Of a stretch of DNA of 64,000 nucleotides, positions 18,417 through 28,097 are shown one piece after another. Origin of the DNA: Rohdeia mirabilis (lineage in GTDB: Bacteria > Planctomycetota > UBA1135 > GCA-002686595); contig CP036290.1 of assembly GCA_007750655.1 (NCBI GenBank), positions 992,001 to 1,056,000 on the forward strand. Reading direction: 5' to 3'. How positions within the stretch are numbered: the stretch's first letter is position 1; each line of letters begins with the position of its first letter. The position numbers and the translations under genes are program-made. The notes beneath the pieces are model-generated. The model was not told the DNA's origin and did no database searches. It saw nothing but the letters and a program-made list of their open reading frames with translations.

Positions 18417-20969
18417 TCAGGAGTCTTCGGCGCTGGCCTTGGCCTCGACGGTCTCCGGCGGCGACTCCGGCTCGGCCTCCTGTGTGAAGGTCAGGCTCTC
18501 GGCTTCCGCGATCGGACCGAGGCAGGACACGGTGATGGGGCGCCCCTCGGCGTACTCACCACGGAGCAGGCTCTCGGCCATCGGGTCCTCGACGTAGCGT
18601 TCGATCGCGCGCCGCATCGGGCGGGCGCCGTAGTCCTCGTGGAAGCCCTTCTCGATCAGGAACTCGAGCGCCTTCTCGTCGACCTCGAGGTCGAGCCCCT
18701 GGATCTGGACGCGATCGAGCACCTCCTTCAGCTGCAGGTGGACGATGTTCTTGATGTCGTCCTTGCGCAGCGGGTTGAACATCACGACCTCGTCCAGACG
18801 GTTGAGGAACTCGGGGCGGAAGTGGCGCTCCACCTCGAACATGATGTCGGTCTTCAGCTTCTTGACGCGTTCCTCGCCGCTGATGTCGGGCGCGGTCGAG
18901 CCGAAGCCCAGCGTCGCGCCTGCCTTCACCAGGTGCGAGCCGATGTTGCTCGTCAGGATCAGGATGACGTTGCGGAAGTCGATGTGGCGTCCGAACGAGT
19001 CGGTCAGACGGCCCTCCTCCATGATCTGGAGGAGCATGTTGAAGACGTCCGGGTGGGCCTTCTCGATCTCGTCGAGCAGCACGACGGAGTAGGGGCGACG
19101 GCGCACCTTCTCGGTCAGTTGGCCGCCCTCCTCGTAGCCGACGTACCCGGGGGGCGCGCCGACGAGGCGGGAAGCGTTGTGCTTCTCCATGTACTCGCTC
19201 ATGTCCATGGTGATGACGGCGTCCTCGTTGCCGAACATGAACTTCGCGAGCTGCTTGCACAGGTACGTCTTGCCGACGCCGCTCGGGCCCAGGAAGAGGA
19301 ACGAGCCCATCGGACGGCGCGGGTCCTTCAGACCGGAGCGCGAGCGCCGGACCGAGCGCGCGATCGCCTTGATCGCGTCGTCCTGGTTGATGACGGCCCC
19401 GCTCAGCTCGCTCTCCATCTGCAGCAGGCGCTCGGCCTCGCCCTTCTCGAGGCGGGTGAGCGGGATCGACGTCATCTTCGAGACCGTCTCCGCGATGACT
19501 TCGGCGTCGACGACGCCCATCGTCTCGTTCTGTTCCTGCTCGGCGCGCCAGTCGTTGGTGATCTCCTCGCGCTTCTTGCGGAGCTGGTAGGCCTGGTCGC
19601 GCAGCTTGGCGGCCTTCTCGAACTCCTGGTTCGCGACGGCCTTCTCCTTCGCGCGATCGAGCTCGTCGACCTGCGCGTTGATGTCGTGCAGGTCCGGCGG
19701 GGCGACCGTGTTGCGCAGGCGCACGCGGGCACCGGCCTCGTCCATCACGTCGATGGCCTTGTCCGGCAGGAAGCGGTTGTTGATGTAGCGCGTCGCCAGT
19801 TCGACGGCCGTTCCGAGCGCCTCGTCCGTGTAGTTGACGCGGTGGTGCGCCTCGTAGCGGTCGCGCAGACCCTTGAGGATCTCGACGGCCTCCTCGGGGC
19901 TCGGCGGCTCGACGTTGACGGCCTGGAAGCGGCGCTCGAGCGCGCCGTCCTTCTCGATGTGCTTGCGGTACTCGTCCAGCGTCGTGGCGCCGATGCACTG
20001 GATCTCGCCGCGCGAGAGCGCGGGCTTCAGCACGTTGGAGGCGTCGATCGCGCCCTCGGCGCCACCGGCTCCGACCAGCGTGTGCAGCTCGTCGATGAAG
20101 AGGATCACGTCCTTGACGCGACGGACCTCGGTCATGACCGCCTTGATGCGCTCTTCGAACTGACCGCGGTACTTGGTGCCCGCCACCATCAGCGCCAGGT
20201 CGAGCACGACGATGCGCTTGTTGCGGAGCAGGTCCGGGATGGTGTTCTCGATGATCTGCTGGGCGAGGCCTTCGACGATCGCCGTCTTGCCCACGCCCGG
20301 CTCGCCGAGGAGCACGGGGTTGTTCTTCGTGCGACGCGAGAGGATCTGGATGACCCGCTCGATCTCGTTCGCGCGCCCGATGACGGCGTCGAGCTTGCCT
20401 TCGCGAGCGAGCTCGGTCAGGTCACGTCCGAAGGCGTCGAGTGCGGGCGTCTTGCTCTTGCCGCCGCCCGTTGCGCCGCCGCCGCTGACGGGGGTCTCCG
20501 AGCTGGAGTCCTCTTCGTCCTCTTCGGTGGCGTCGGCTCCGAGGAACTCGAGCACTTCTTCGCGGACGTCCTCCAGCTTGACGCCGAGGTTGGTGAGGAC
20601 CTTCGCCGCGATGCCCTCGTTCTCCTTTATCAGGCCGAGCAGCAGGTGCTCGGTCCCGATGTAGTTGTGGCCGAGGTTGCTGGCCTCCTCCATGGAGAGT
20701 TCGAGGACCTTCTTGGCGCGCGGCGTGAAGGGCAGTTGGCCCATCGTCACCATCGAAGGGCCGGTCTTCACGAGCTTCTCGACCTCGGACCGGATCTTCG
20801 AGAGGTCGATGCTCATCTGCCGCAGCACGTTCGCTGCGACACCGCTGCCTTCCTGGACGAGGCCGAGCAGGATGTGCTCGGTCCCGAGGTATTCGTGGTT
20901 GAACCGCTGCGCCTCTTGGCGGGCGAGGTTCATCACTTTCTTGGCACGATCGGTGAATCTGTCGAACAT
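18417..20969 (-). CDS. clpC: ATP-dependent Clp protease ATPase subunit ClpC
   Basis: AAA+ unfoldase that feeds proteins to ClpP. The 850 residues show two Clp N-domain repeats (about 1-145), starting [16 protein letters not shown] with GTEHILLGL and GTEHLLLGL. The first P-loop [13 protein letters not shown] is near 225, a UVR-type middle region with [16 protein letters not shown] is near 455, and the second P-loop [13 protein letters not shown] is near 560. The UVR insert marks it as ClpC rather than ClpB or ClpA. The start is ATG at 20969. An McsA-like gene lies upstream on the same strand, as in Firmicutes ctsR operons, but no McsB kinase is nearby. Confidence 0.96.
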   Translation of the reverse strand: MFDRFTDRAKKVMNLARQEAQRFNHEYLGTEHILLGLVQEGSGVAANVLRQMSIDLSKIRSEVEKLVKTGPSMVTMGQLPFTPRAKKVLELSMEEASNLGHNYIGTEHLLLGLIKENEGIAAKVLTNLGVKLEDVREEVLEFLGADATEEDEEDSSSETPVSGGGATGGGKSKTPALDAFGRDLTELAREGKLDAVIGRANEIERVIQILSRRTKNNPVLLGEPGVGKTAIVEGLAQQIIENTIPDLLRNKRIVVLDLALMVAGTKYRGQFEERIKAVMTEVRRVKDVILFIDELHTLVGAGGAEGAIDASNVLKPALSRGEIQCIGATTLDEYRKHIEKDGALERRFQAVNVEPPSPEEAVEILKGLRDRYEAHHRVNYTDEALGTAVELATRYINNRFLPDKAIDVMDEAGARVRLRNTVAPPDLHDINAQVDELDRAKEKAVANQEFEKAAKLRDQAYQLRKKREEITNDWRAEQEQNETMGVVDAEVIAETVSKMTSIPLTRLEKGEAERLLQMESELSGAVINQDDAIKAIARSVRRSRSGLKDPRRPMGSFLFLGPSGVGKTYLCKQLAKFMFGNEDAVITMDMSEYMEKHNASRLVGAPPGYVGYEEGGQLTEKVRRRPYSVVLLDEIEKAHPDVFNMLLQIMEEGRLTDSFGRHIDFRNVILILTSNIGSHLVKAGATLGFGSTAPDISGEERVKKLKTDIMFEVERHFRPEFLNRLDEVVMFNPLRKDDIKNIVHLQLKEVLDRVQIQGLDLEVDEKALEFLIEKGFHEDYGARPMRRAIERYVEDPMAESLLRGEYAEGRPITVSCLGPIAEAESLTFTQEAEPESPPETVEAKASAEDS

Positions 20970-21423
20970 GGTGGCTGGCAGGTGCTGGAGCTCTCCGAAG
21001 GAGGCTCGCCGGCGCGGCGTGGGAGCGCTTCGGGGGCGCTCCCGGCGGGACTGGGGCCTGGGTCATCGACCGGAGGGTCGGCCCGTGTTGAGCGCCCTCG
21101 GTTTCTGGCTCCCGCGATCGGCCCCGAAGCCGCAGGAGTCGTGGTGGGTGCCGCCCGTCGAGTCGACCGGACCTCGTGTCCGGGGACGGGGTGTCCTCGG
21201 CGCGGTGTCCGGGTCGTCGTCGATCCGTACCCGTGGCCTTCCGTACGCGAGTGGGCATCCCCCTGCGACCTCGCGCGTGAACGGCCGCCGGAGGATAGGC
21301 GGTCGGAGGTCGCAATTCACGCCGCGCACCCCGTGCTCGACGTCCGCGGCGCGAGCGATCGTTCGAGTGGAGCGGAACGCGCTCGTGAACGACCTCACGA
21401 ACGGCCGTCCTCGAACACCGGTC
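20970..21423 (-). other. 454-bp spacer between mcsA-like gene and clpC
   Basis: This region should hold the clpC promoter. A hairpin (stem 21021-21028 with 21036-21043, 7-base loop) lies about 50 bp upstream of the clpC start and could be a leader structure or a weak terminator of the upstream gene. I see no CIRCE or CtsR-like box and no RNA gene. Confidence 0.35.
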
Positions 21424-22011
21424 TCAGCGTTCGTCGGGCGCCTGGATCTCGCGCAACTGGTCGCGCAGCGCGGCGGCCGACTCGTAGTCCTCGGCCTCGA
21501 CGGCCTCACCCAGGCGTCGCTTCAGCTCGTCCAGTTGGCGCGTGCGATCGCGCGCGCTCACGTCCTGACCCGGAAGCCTGCCCGAGTGGGAAGTTGCGTT
21601 GTGGATGCGCTCCAGAAGCGGTCCGATCTGCGGGCTGAAGACTTCGTAGCACCGCGCGCACCCCAGGCGCCCCTTGGCGCGGAACTCGGTCAGCGACATG
21701 CCGCACTCGGGGCACGTGATCGCCGCCTGGGTGTACTGCTTCTGAGCCGTGGCCTGGATGACCTTCCAGATCTCGGCCATGTGCTTGGGGTTCGTCAGGC
21801 TCTTCTTCGTCGGCGCGACGAACGGGAGCTCGAGCTGTCCGGCGCAGGCACTGCACAGGTGCTGGTGCTCCACGTGGTGCTCGAGGTGGTTGGCGCTCGC
21901 CACGTCCGGGTCCTCGCGGACCTCGGTGACGTGGATCGTCGCCGGTCGTTCCTGACAGATCTGGCACTGCATGGGGTCGCGGGATCCGGTCGACGAGTCG
22001 CGGGCGCTCAC
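21424..22011 (-). CDS. mcsA: McsA-like zinc-finger/UVR-domain protein
   Basis: The 195-residue protein has four CxxC pairs: CQIC, CSAC, CPEC and CARC. A C-terminal UVR motif follows, around LKRRLGEAVEAEDYESAAALRDQLREI. This is the McsA layout; in Firmicutes McsA activates the arginine kinase McsB and works with ClpC. Here it lies upstream of clpC but no McsB gene is present. The start chosen is GTG at 22011, which overlaps the murD stop as GTGA; an internal ATG at 21972 directly before CQICQ is a valid alternative. The gene name is tentative. Confidence 0.82.
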   Translation of the reverse strand: MSARDSSTGSRDPMQCQICQERPATIHVTEVREDPDVASANHLEHHVEHQHLCSACAGQLELPFVAPTKKSLTNPKHMAEIWKVIQATAQKQYTQAAITCPECGMSLTEFRAKGRLGCARCYEVFSPQIGPLLERIHNATSHSGRLPGQDVSARDRTRQLDELKRRLGEAVEAEDYESAAALRDQLREIQAPDER

Positions 22012-23483
22012 GCCGGATCGGTGGGCGAGGATAGCGCTCCGCCACGCTCTTCGGACCGGGCGCGCGCTCGTTCCAGGGCGGCGCGGAAGGCCAGGGCGCG
22101 TTCGCGGAAGTTCGCGTGGGTGTCGAAGCTCGCGCAGGCGGGGGAGAAGAGCAGCGCGTCGCCGGGTCGGAGTGCGGCCGCGGCCGCGTCCACGGCCGCC
22201 TCGAGGGTCGGACAGGCGGTCGTCGCGACCCCGCCGGTCGCCAGGAGCTCTGCGAACGCGACGGCTGCATCACCGAAGGTGAACGCGGCCCGGACGGTCC
22301 CGCGCGCCGCGTCGGCCAGGACCTGGGTGGGCAGGTTCTTGGCCCGACCGCCGGCGATCAGGACCACGGGCGCGTCCAGGCTGCGCAGGGCGGCCGCCGT
22401 GGAGTCGGGCGTGGTGGAGACGCCGTTGTCCCAGACGCTGGCTCCCCCGAGGTCGGCCAGCCGTTCCAGGCGGTGGGCCGGCGCCGTGAGCGGAGCGACG
22501 CCCAGGGCCGCGACCGCCGCGCGCCCCACGCCGAGTGCGTCGCACAGGGCCAGGGCCGCGCGCAGGTTGGCGGCTTGGAACGCGGGCAGTCCGAGGGCCG
22601 CGGGGCCCGGCACCGTGGAGGACTCGCCCGCGCAGGAGACGACGAGTTCGTCGGGCGTCGCGTTCGGGTCGAAGCGCACGGTCCGGTGGGCGCGCGCCAC
22701 CGCGTCACCGGCGGGCAGGTCCCAGTCCGCGCACGGGCCCGGGCCGGCAGGGAGGACCGCGACTCCGTGCGTCGGATCGAGCAGCTCGAGGATGCGTCGC
22801 TTGGCCGCCGCGTAGGACGCGAGGGTCCCGTGCCGCTCGAGGTGGTCCGCTTCGACGTTCGTGACGGCCACGGCCTCGAAGGGTCGCGCGAGCGCCACCG
22901 GACGACCGAGCCCCTCGAGCTGGTAGCTGGAGAGCTCGAGGACGACCACGCCGGCGGGGCGCAGCTCCGCCAGGGCGCCGAGCAGCGATCCACCGAGGTT
23001 CCCGCCGGCGCGCGCGTCCAGTCCCGTGCGCCGCAGCAGTTCGGCGGTGAACGCGGTCGTGCTGCTCTTGCCCTGGGTGCCGGTGACGCCGACCAGGCGA
23101 CAGGGAGCGGCCGCCGTGAACAACTCGATCTCGCTCGCGAGGCGCGTTCCGGCCGCGCGCGCACGGTTCAGCAGCGGGGCGCTCGGGGGAACGGCCGGAT
23201 TGACCACGACGAGGTCGGCCTCCTCGAAGTCGCGCTCGCGGTGTTCGCCGAGGATCAGCTCCACGTCGAGACCGTCGAGCTCGCGCAGCGCCTCCGGAAG
23301 TTCGGCCGCCGAACGCAGGTCGGTCCCGACGACCCGGGCACCGCACGCGAGCAGGTACCGAACGGCGCCGACCCCTCCGCCGAAGCGCCCCAGGCCCATG
23401 ACCACGGCGCGTCGGCCGGCCAGCGCGGACGGTTCGAGGCCCGACGACGGACCCGTATCCACGCGCGCGTCGTCCCGGCTCAC
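22008..23483 (-). CDS. murD: UDP-N-acetylmuramoylalanine--D-glutamate ligase MurD
   Basis: Cytoplasmic peptidoglycan enzyme that adds D-glutamate to UDP-MurNAc-L-Ala. The protein has about 491 residues. The N-terminal Rossmann region is VVMGLGRFGGG; the ATP loop is GVTGTQGKSSTTAF, followed by LELSSYQLE, the VTNVEADHLERHG motif, and the C-terminal VLIAGGRAKN block. The start is given as GTG at 23483, just after the lipoprotein gene, with a purine-rich site upstream. An in-frame start at 23540 would overlap that gene by about 40 bp. No other mur genes are adjacent. Confidence 0.92.
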   Translation of the reverse strand: MSRDDARVDTGPSSGLEPSALAGRRAVVMGLGRFGGGVGAVRYLLACGARVVGTDLRSAAELPEALRELDGLDVELILGEHRERDFEEADLVVVNPAVPPSAPLLNRARAAGTRLASEIELFTAAAPCRLVGVTGTQGKSSTTAFTAELLRRTGLDARAGGNLGGSLLGALAELRPAGVVVLELSSYQLEGLGRPVALARPFEAVAVTNVEADHLERHGTLASYAAAKRRILELLDPTHGVAVLPAGPGPCADWDLPAGDAVARAHRTVRFDPNATPDELVVSCAGESSTVPGPAALGLPAFQAANLRAALALCDALGVGRAAVAALGVAPLTAPAHRLERLADLGGASVWDNGVSTTPDSTAAALRSLDAPVVLIAGGRAKNLPTQVLADAARGTVRAAFTFGDAAVAFAELLATGGVATTACPTLEAAVDAAAAALRPGDALLFSPACASFDTHANFRERALAFRAALERARARSEERGGALSSPTDPA

Positions 23484-23499
23484 CGTTCGCGCCTCTCGT

Positions 23500-24012
23500 T
23501 CACCGCTGGCCGCTCGCGCCGCCGGACGAGGACGGCGCATCGTCCGCCGCCGGTTCGGTCGGCTGCGGGAGCGCGGGAACCACCTCGATCGGCGGCATCT
23601 CGCGCGGCCCGTTCGGACCGGCGCGCCGCAGGACCTCGGCGCGGTCGAACACCGAGCGTTGGGTCGGCACGTCCGTCGGTCGATCGCTCGGCTCGAGGAC
23701 GGTGTGGACGCGCTTGCGGTCCTTCCAACCGACCGGGATCAGGATCTCCGAGATCAGGTCGATCGGGAAGCGTCCGTACCAGGGAGCCTTCACCTCGACC
23801 AGGAAGCTGCGCGTGCGGTGCTCCTCGAGGTAGTAGGTGACGCGTCGCGTGCCGTAGTGGAGGAACGGCACTTCGACCGGCGTGGTGCCGACCATCTCGT
23901 CGTCGAGGCGCACCTGCGCTCCCGGTGGATCGGAGGTGAAGATCAGGGTGCGCTCGGCGGCGCAGCCGGTCGCCGCCAGCGCGAGCCCGCCGACGAGTGC
24001 TGCACGCAGCAT
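23500..24012 (-). CDS. PEGA-domain lipoprotein
   Basis: The 170-residue protein has a lipoprotein signal with the lipobox LAATGC, so it is probably anchored in the envelope. After the cysteine is a PEGA-type domain: IFTSDPPGAQVRLDDEMVG followed by TPVEVPFLHYG. A Pro/Ala/Ser-rich tail ends the protein. PEGA domains are common in surface proteins and have no enzymatic role known to me. The start is ATG at 24012; longer readings are Arg-rich antisense-like sequence. It precedes murD by about 16 bp. Confidence 0.8.
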   Translation of the reverse strand: MLRAALVGGLALAATGCAAERTLIFTSDPPGAQVRLDDEMVGTTPVEVPFLHYGTRRVTYYLEEHRTRSFLVEVKAPWYGRFPIDLISEILIPVGWKDRKRVHTVLEPSDRPTDVPTQRSVFDRAEVLRRAGPNGPREMPPIEVVPALPQPTEPAADDAPSSSGGASGQR

Positions 24013-24203
24013 CCCCGACCGATGGGGCTTCGACCCACCATGCGCACGGCGACGAGCTCGAACGTCGTCGGTGCGGTCGACGGTCGCACGCGGTCCCGAG
24101 CGGGCTTCGCGCCCGTCGGACCGGATCGGGACCAGTCCCGTTCGGATCTCGACCTGTCCCATGGCGCGCGATGCTACTCGTGCTGCCGCCGCGTGGGTGG
24201 GGC

Positions 24204-24295
24204 TGGCGGAGAGGGAGGGATTTGAACCCTCGGAGACGGGAAACCGCCTCACCGCATTAGCAATGCGGCGCATTCGGCCACTCTGCCACCTCTCC
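24204..24295 (-). tRNA. tRNA-Ser (anticodon GCT)
   Basis: A 92-nt type II tRNA read on the minus strand. The acceptor stem GGAGAGG pairs with CCTCTCC, the anticodon loop is TTGCTAA, a long variable arm is present, and the T loop is GGTTCAAATCC. The 3' CCA is encoded. It reads AGC/AGU codons. Confidence 0.95.
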
Positions 24296-24460
24296 GCACG
24301 GGTCCGTTCGCACGGGCCGAGACGGCCGAGCGGCGAACGAGGACGCGGGAAGGTACCCGCGCGCGCGAGGCGAGGCAAGCGGACTGAACGCGTTCGCGCG
24401 GAGCTTCGCAGGGTGTTCGGGACGGCGCCCGTTCGGTCCGCCGTCCACGCGGTGGTGGGG

Positions 24461-24548
24461 TGGCGGAGGCGGAGGGATTCGAACCCCCGGTACCTTGCGG
24501 TACAGCGGTTTTCAAAACCGCCGCGATCGGCCACTCTGCCACGCCTCC
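24461..24548 (-). tRNA. tRNA-Ser (anticodon TGA)
   Basis: An 88-nt type II tRNA on the minus strand. The acceptor stem GGAGGCG pairs with CGCCTCC, the anticodon loop is TTTGAAA, the variable arm is long, and the T loop is GGTTCGAATCC. CCA is encoded. It lies about 165 bp upstream of the other tRNA-Ser and is probably co-transcribed with it. Confidence 0.95.
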
Positions 24549-24679
24549 GTCGGGCGCAGACTAGCAGCGCTCGTCGTGAACCGATGCGCCATCGCGGCGT
24601 TGGTGGCGGCTCACGGCTGGATCCCGTCGAGAGGATTCGGTCGCTCCCGCCCCAGACCCCGCGTCCCCAGACTTCGACG

Positions 24680-26773
24680 ATGACCGCCTCTCTGCCCCCG
24701 TGGCTCCTTCTCGCCGCCCCCGTCCTGTGCGGAACGGCCTGGTCCCAGGACACCGAGCCCGCGTCCAGCTCCGAGACCGTCGTGACCGCGTCGCGCGCCG
24801 AGAGGCCGAGCGACGAAGCGCCCCAGACCGTCTCGGTGATCGACGCCGAGGAGATCGCGCAGCGCTCCTACCGCACCCTGCCCCAGTCCCTGCGCCACAC
24901 CCCCGGAGTGCTGGTCCAGGAGACCTCCCACGGCCAGGGGTCGCCGTACATCCGCGGCTTCACGGGGTACCGCACGCTGCTGCTCGTCGACGGTGTGCGC
25001 ATCAACAACTCGACGTTCCGCGAGGGACCCAACCAGTACTGGTCCACCGTCGACGCCTTCTCGGTCGAGCGCTTCGAGCTCCTGCGCGGTCCGAGTTCGG
25101 CGCTCTACGGGTCGGACGCGATCGGCGGAACGCTCCAAGTGTTCTCGCGCGATCCGTTCGCCACCGACGGGCGCCCCGCCGCGCGCATCGGCTACCGCCT
25201 GAGCTCGGCCGAGAACTCGCACGTCGGTCGTTTCGAGGCCAGTGCCGTCGAGGGCCCGCTCGGCGTGGTGCTCGGCGTCACCGCCAAGCAGTTCGGCGAC
25301 GTGCACGGCGGTTCCGACATCGGCGACCAACCGAACACCGGCTACGACGAGTGGGACGCGGACGCCAAGCTCGAGTACTGGCTGCGCAGCGACCAGCGCC
25401 TGGTCGTCGGCTTCCAGCACGTGACGCAGAACGACGTTCCGCGCACGCACAGCACGATCTACGCCAAGTCCTTCGAAGGCTCGAGCGTGGGGTCCGACCT
25501 GCGGAGGGACCTGGATCAGGAGCGCCAGCTCGTGCGCCTGCAGCTCGACGGCGAGTCGATCGGTACCTGGGTCGACGCCTACTCGTTCGGGCTCTCGCTG
25601 CAGCGCCAGTCCGAGGTCCAGGACCGGATCCGCAGCAGCACCGCGCGCACGGTGAACGGCTTCGACGTGACCACGCTCGGCGGCTTCGCGCGCTTCGAGA
25701 AGCAGTCGTCGATCGGCCTGCTGAGCTACGGCATCGACGTGTACCACGACAGCGTCGACTCGTTCAGCGACGCGAACCCGATCCAGGGCCCCGTGGCGGA
25801 CGACGCCTCCTACGACCTGATCGGCGCCTACGTGCAGGACGAGTTCGCGGCGACCGAGCGGCTCGACGTGACGGTCGGCGCGCGCTTCGAACACGCCGCG
25901 GCCGACGCCGACCGCGTCGACGATCCGGCGAACCCGGGAACGGCGATCGCGATCGACGACCAGTGGTCCTCGCTCGTGGGCAGTGCGCGCTTCCTGTACC
26001 GCGTGAACGATGCCGAGGAGGCCGGCACGGACGTCGCGCTGTACGGCGGCGTGTCCCAGGGCTACCGCGCGCCGAACCTCTCGGACCTGTCGCGCTTCGA
26101 CAGCGCGCGCTCGAACGAGTTCGAGATTCCGGCCCCCGACCTCGACGCCGAACGCTTCACCACCTTCGAACTCGGGACGCGCGTCTCGAACGAGTCCACC
26201 CGCGGCGAACTCGCGGTCTTCTACACGGACATCAGCGACCAGATCGAGCGCTTCCCGACCGGCAACACCAACGGCTCCGGCGAGTTCGAGATCACCAAGG
26301 ACAACATCGGCGACGGTTGGATCTACGGCGTCGAGCTGACGGCGTCGCACGAACTCGGCGGCGGCTTCGGTCTGTTCGGCAACGCCACGTTCCAGGAGGG
26401 GCGCGTGACGACCTACCCGACCTCGGCCCAGGTGCTGACCGAGGAGTACGTCAGTCGCCTGATGCCGCTGACCGCCCAGGTCGGTCTGCGTTGGGAGGAC
26501 GAGGAGACGGGCACGTGGTCCGAGCTGCTCGCGATCGGTGCCGCGGACGCGGACAAGCTCTCCACGCGCGACAAGGGCGACACCCAGCGCATCCCGCCCG
26601 GTGGGACGCCCGGATTCGTCGTCGTCCACGCTCGGGCCGGCATGCGCCTGGGCGAGGCGACCGACTTGATGCTGGCGGTCGAGAACCTCACCGACGAGGA
26701 TTACCGCTTCCATGGCTCCGGCTCGAACCAACCCGGACTCGGTGTCCTCCTCGGAATCACCGTCACCCTCTGA
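24680..26773 (+). CDS. TonB-dependent outer-membrane receptor
   Basis: The 697-residue protein has a signal peptide ending near TAWSQ, a TonB-box-like ETVVTASR, and a plug domain with QTVSVIDAEEI, YIRGFTGYRTLLLVDGVR and ELLRGPSSALYGSDAIGG. A 22-strand barrel is expected from about residue 170 to the C-terminal GVLLGITVTL. Such receptors import siderophores, cobalamin or other ligands with energy from TonB. Plug and barrel most resemble haem/siderophore/vitamin receptors, but the ligand is unknown. The start is ATG at 24680. Its 3' end overlaps the tonB start by 62 bp. Confidence 0.93.
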   Translation: MTASLPPWLLLAAPVLCGTAWSQDTEPASSSETVVTASRAERPSDEAPQTVSVIDAEEIAQRSYRTLPQSLRHTPGVLVQETSHGQGSPYIRGFTGYRTLLLVDGVRINNSTFREGPNQYWSTVDAFSVERFELLRGPSSALYGSDAIGGTLQVFSRDPFATDGRPAARIGYRLSSAENSHVGRFEASAVEGPLGVVLGVTAKQFGDVHGGSDIGDQPNTGYDEWDADAKLEYWLRSDQRLVVGFQHVTQNDVPRTHSTIYAKSFEGSSVGSDLRRDLDQERQLVRLQLDGESIGTWVDAYSFGLSLQRQSEVQDRIRSSTARTVNGFDVTTLGGFARFEKQSSIGLLSYGIDVYHDSVDSFSDANPIQGPVADDASYDLIGAYVQDEFAATERLDVTVGARFEHAAADADRVDDPANPGTAIAIDDQWSSLVGSARFLYRVNDAEEAGTDVALYGGVSQGYRAPNLSDLSRFDSARSNEFEIPAPDLDAERFTTFELGTRVSNESTRGELAVFYTDISDQIERFPTGNTNGSGEFEITKDNIGDGWIYGVELTASHELGGGFGLFGNATFQEGRVTTYPTSAQVLTEEYVSRLMPLTAQVGLRWEDEETGTWSELLAIGAADADKLSTRDKGDTQRIPPGGTPGFVVVHARAGMRLGEATDLMLAVENLTDEDYRFHGSGSNQPGLGVLLGITVTL

Positions 26774-27578
26774 CACCGGCGCGGCGGTCGGGGCGACATC
26801 CCCGGCCGCCGCCCGGGTGCTGCGGGCGAAGGCGCGCGCGGGGAGCGGGCTCTCCACGGGGACGTTGGTCGTCTCCGTGCTCGTGCACGTCGCGCTCCTC
26901 GGGACCCTGATCGGCTTGACCACGCACCGGGACACCGCGCGCCAGTCCGGCGTCGTGGCGACCATCGAACTCCCCGCGCGGAACAGCGACGCCGCCGGGG
27001 GGCTCGACCGCGAACTCGAACGACTCGAGCCACTGCTCGAGGACGAGCTGGACGACCAGTTCGACGACCCGTCGATGCCGCCGATCCCCGATCCGGCGCC
27101 GGACCCGCAGCCAGAGCTCGATCCGTTCGCGGTCGAGGACGACGAGCCAGCCTTCGCCGACCCGCGGCCGAACGACCGCTTCGCGCCTCTTCCCAGCGGC
27201 TCCCTCGGCGGGCCGCCCGCCCCCGACCCACGGGACGAACCGGTCGTCGACAGCGCCGCCGACTCGGCGCTGGACCCGGTCGACTCCCTGGACGACGTGC
27301 CCCTGCGCGCGGACGAGGACGAACGCGCCGAGCCGCAGCTGCTGCGCGCCGATCCCCCGGACTACCCGCGACTCGCCCGCCGCCGCGGCTGGGAGGGAAG
27401 CGTGTTCGTCGACCTGCGCGTCGGTGCGGACGGGAGCGTCCTTGACGCCACGGTCGCCACGTCGAGCGGTCACTCGGTGCTGGACGAGGCCGCCCTCGCG
27501 GCCGTCCGCGCATGGCGTTTCGTCCCGGGCGCCGCGGACCGCACGGTCCGACACAAGGTCACGTTCGAGCTGCGTTGA
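26712..27578 (+). CDS. tonB: TonB-family energy transducer
   Basis: The 288-residue protein spans the periplasm to energise outer-membrane receptors. It has one N-terminal transmembrane helix (about 48-70, within LSTGTLVVSVLVHVALLGTL), an acidic and proline-rich spacer, and a C-terminal TonB domain with YPRLARRRGWEGSVFVDLRV and AVRAWRFVPG. The start is ATG at 26712, which overlaps the receptor gene by 62 bp in another frame; GTG at 26742 is an alternative. No exbB or exbD is present nearby. Confidence 0.9.
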   Translation: MAPARTNPDSVSSSESPSPSDTGAAVGATSPAAARVLRAKARAGSGLSTGTLVVSVLVHVALLGTLIGLTTHRDTARQSGVVATIELPARNSDAAGGLDRELERLEPLLEDELDDQFDDPSMPPIPDPAPDPQPELDPFAVEDDEPAFADPRPNDRFAPLPSGSLGGPPAPDPRDEPVVDSAADSALDPVDSLDDVPLRADEDERAEPQLLRADPPDYPRLARRRGWEGSVFVDLRVGADGSVLDATVATSSGHSVLDEAALAAVRAWRFVPGAADRTVRHKVTFELR

Positions 27579-27611
27579 GCTCGCGGGCCGCGCCGGACGG
27601 GCGCTCCCACC

Positions 27612-28031
27612 TCAACCGGTGGTCGACGCGTCGCGCATGACCTCTTCGGCCACGCGGATCGGACAGCGCGCGCGCAGCGCCAGAGCGATCGCGTCCGAGG
27701 GGCGCGCGTCGACCTCGACCAGCTCGCCCGGCGTCGGGGACAGCACCAGGCGGGCGAAGAACGTGCTGCGCTCCAGGGCCACGATCCGAACCTCGGTCAG
27801 ACGGGCCCCGAGCGCGGTGACGGCCTCGAACAGGAGCTGGTGCGTCAATGGGCGCTGGACCTCGACCTCGGCCAGGACCCGCTGGATCTCCGCCGCCTCG
27901 CTCGTGCCGATGAGGATCGCGAAGCCCCGTTTGCCGGAGCGTTCCTTGAGGTAGAGGTTCTGCTGGTCCGACTCGTCCTGCAGCACGACGCGGGCCAGCA
28001 GCACGTCGATCCATTTGGTCGGGTCGTCCAT
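27612..28031 (-). CDS. Bifunctional nuclease (DUF151/BFN) domain protein
   Basis: A 139-residue single-domain protein. The DUF151 landmarks are LKERSGKRGFAILIG, EVRIVALERSTFFARL and the conserved DARPSDAIALALRARCPI. Some family members have nuclease activity (DNase and RNase), but many are uncharacterised. The start is ATG at 28031. It is convergent with tonB and divergent from the asparaginase gene. Confidence 0.88.
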   Translation of the reverse strand: MDDPTKWIDVLLARVVLQDESDQQNLYLKERSGKRGFAILIGTSEAAEIQRVLAEVEVQRPLTHQLLFEAVTALGARLTEVRIVALERSTFFARLVLSPTPGELVEVDARPSDAIALALRARCPIRVAEEVMRDASTTG

Positions 28032-28097
28032 CGCGCCCCTTTGTAGACCCGAGGGGCGGCGCGCGTCCACCGCCATCACTGGCGTAGGATCCACCTG

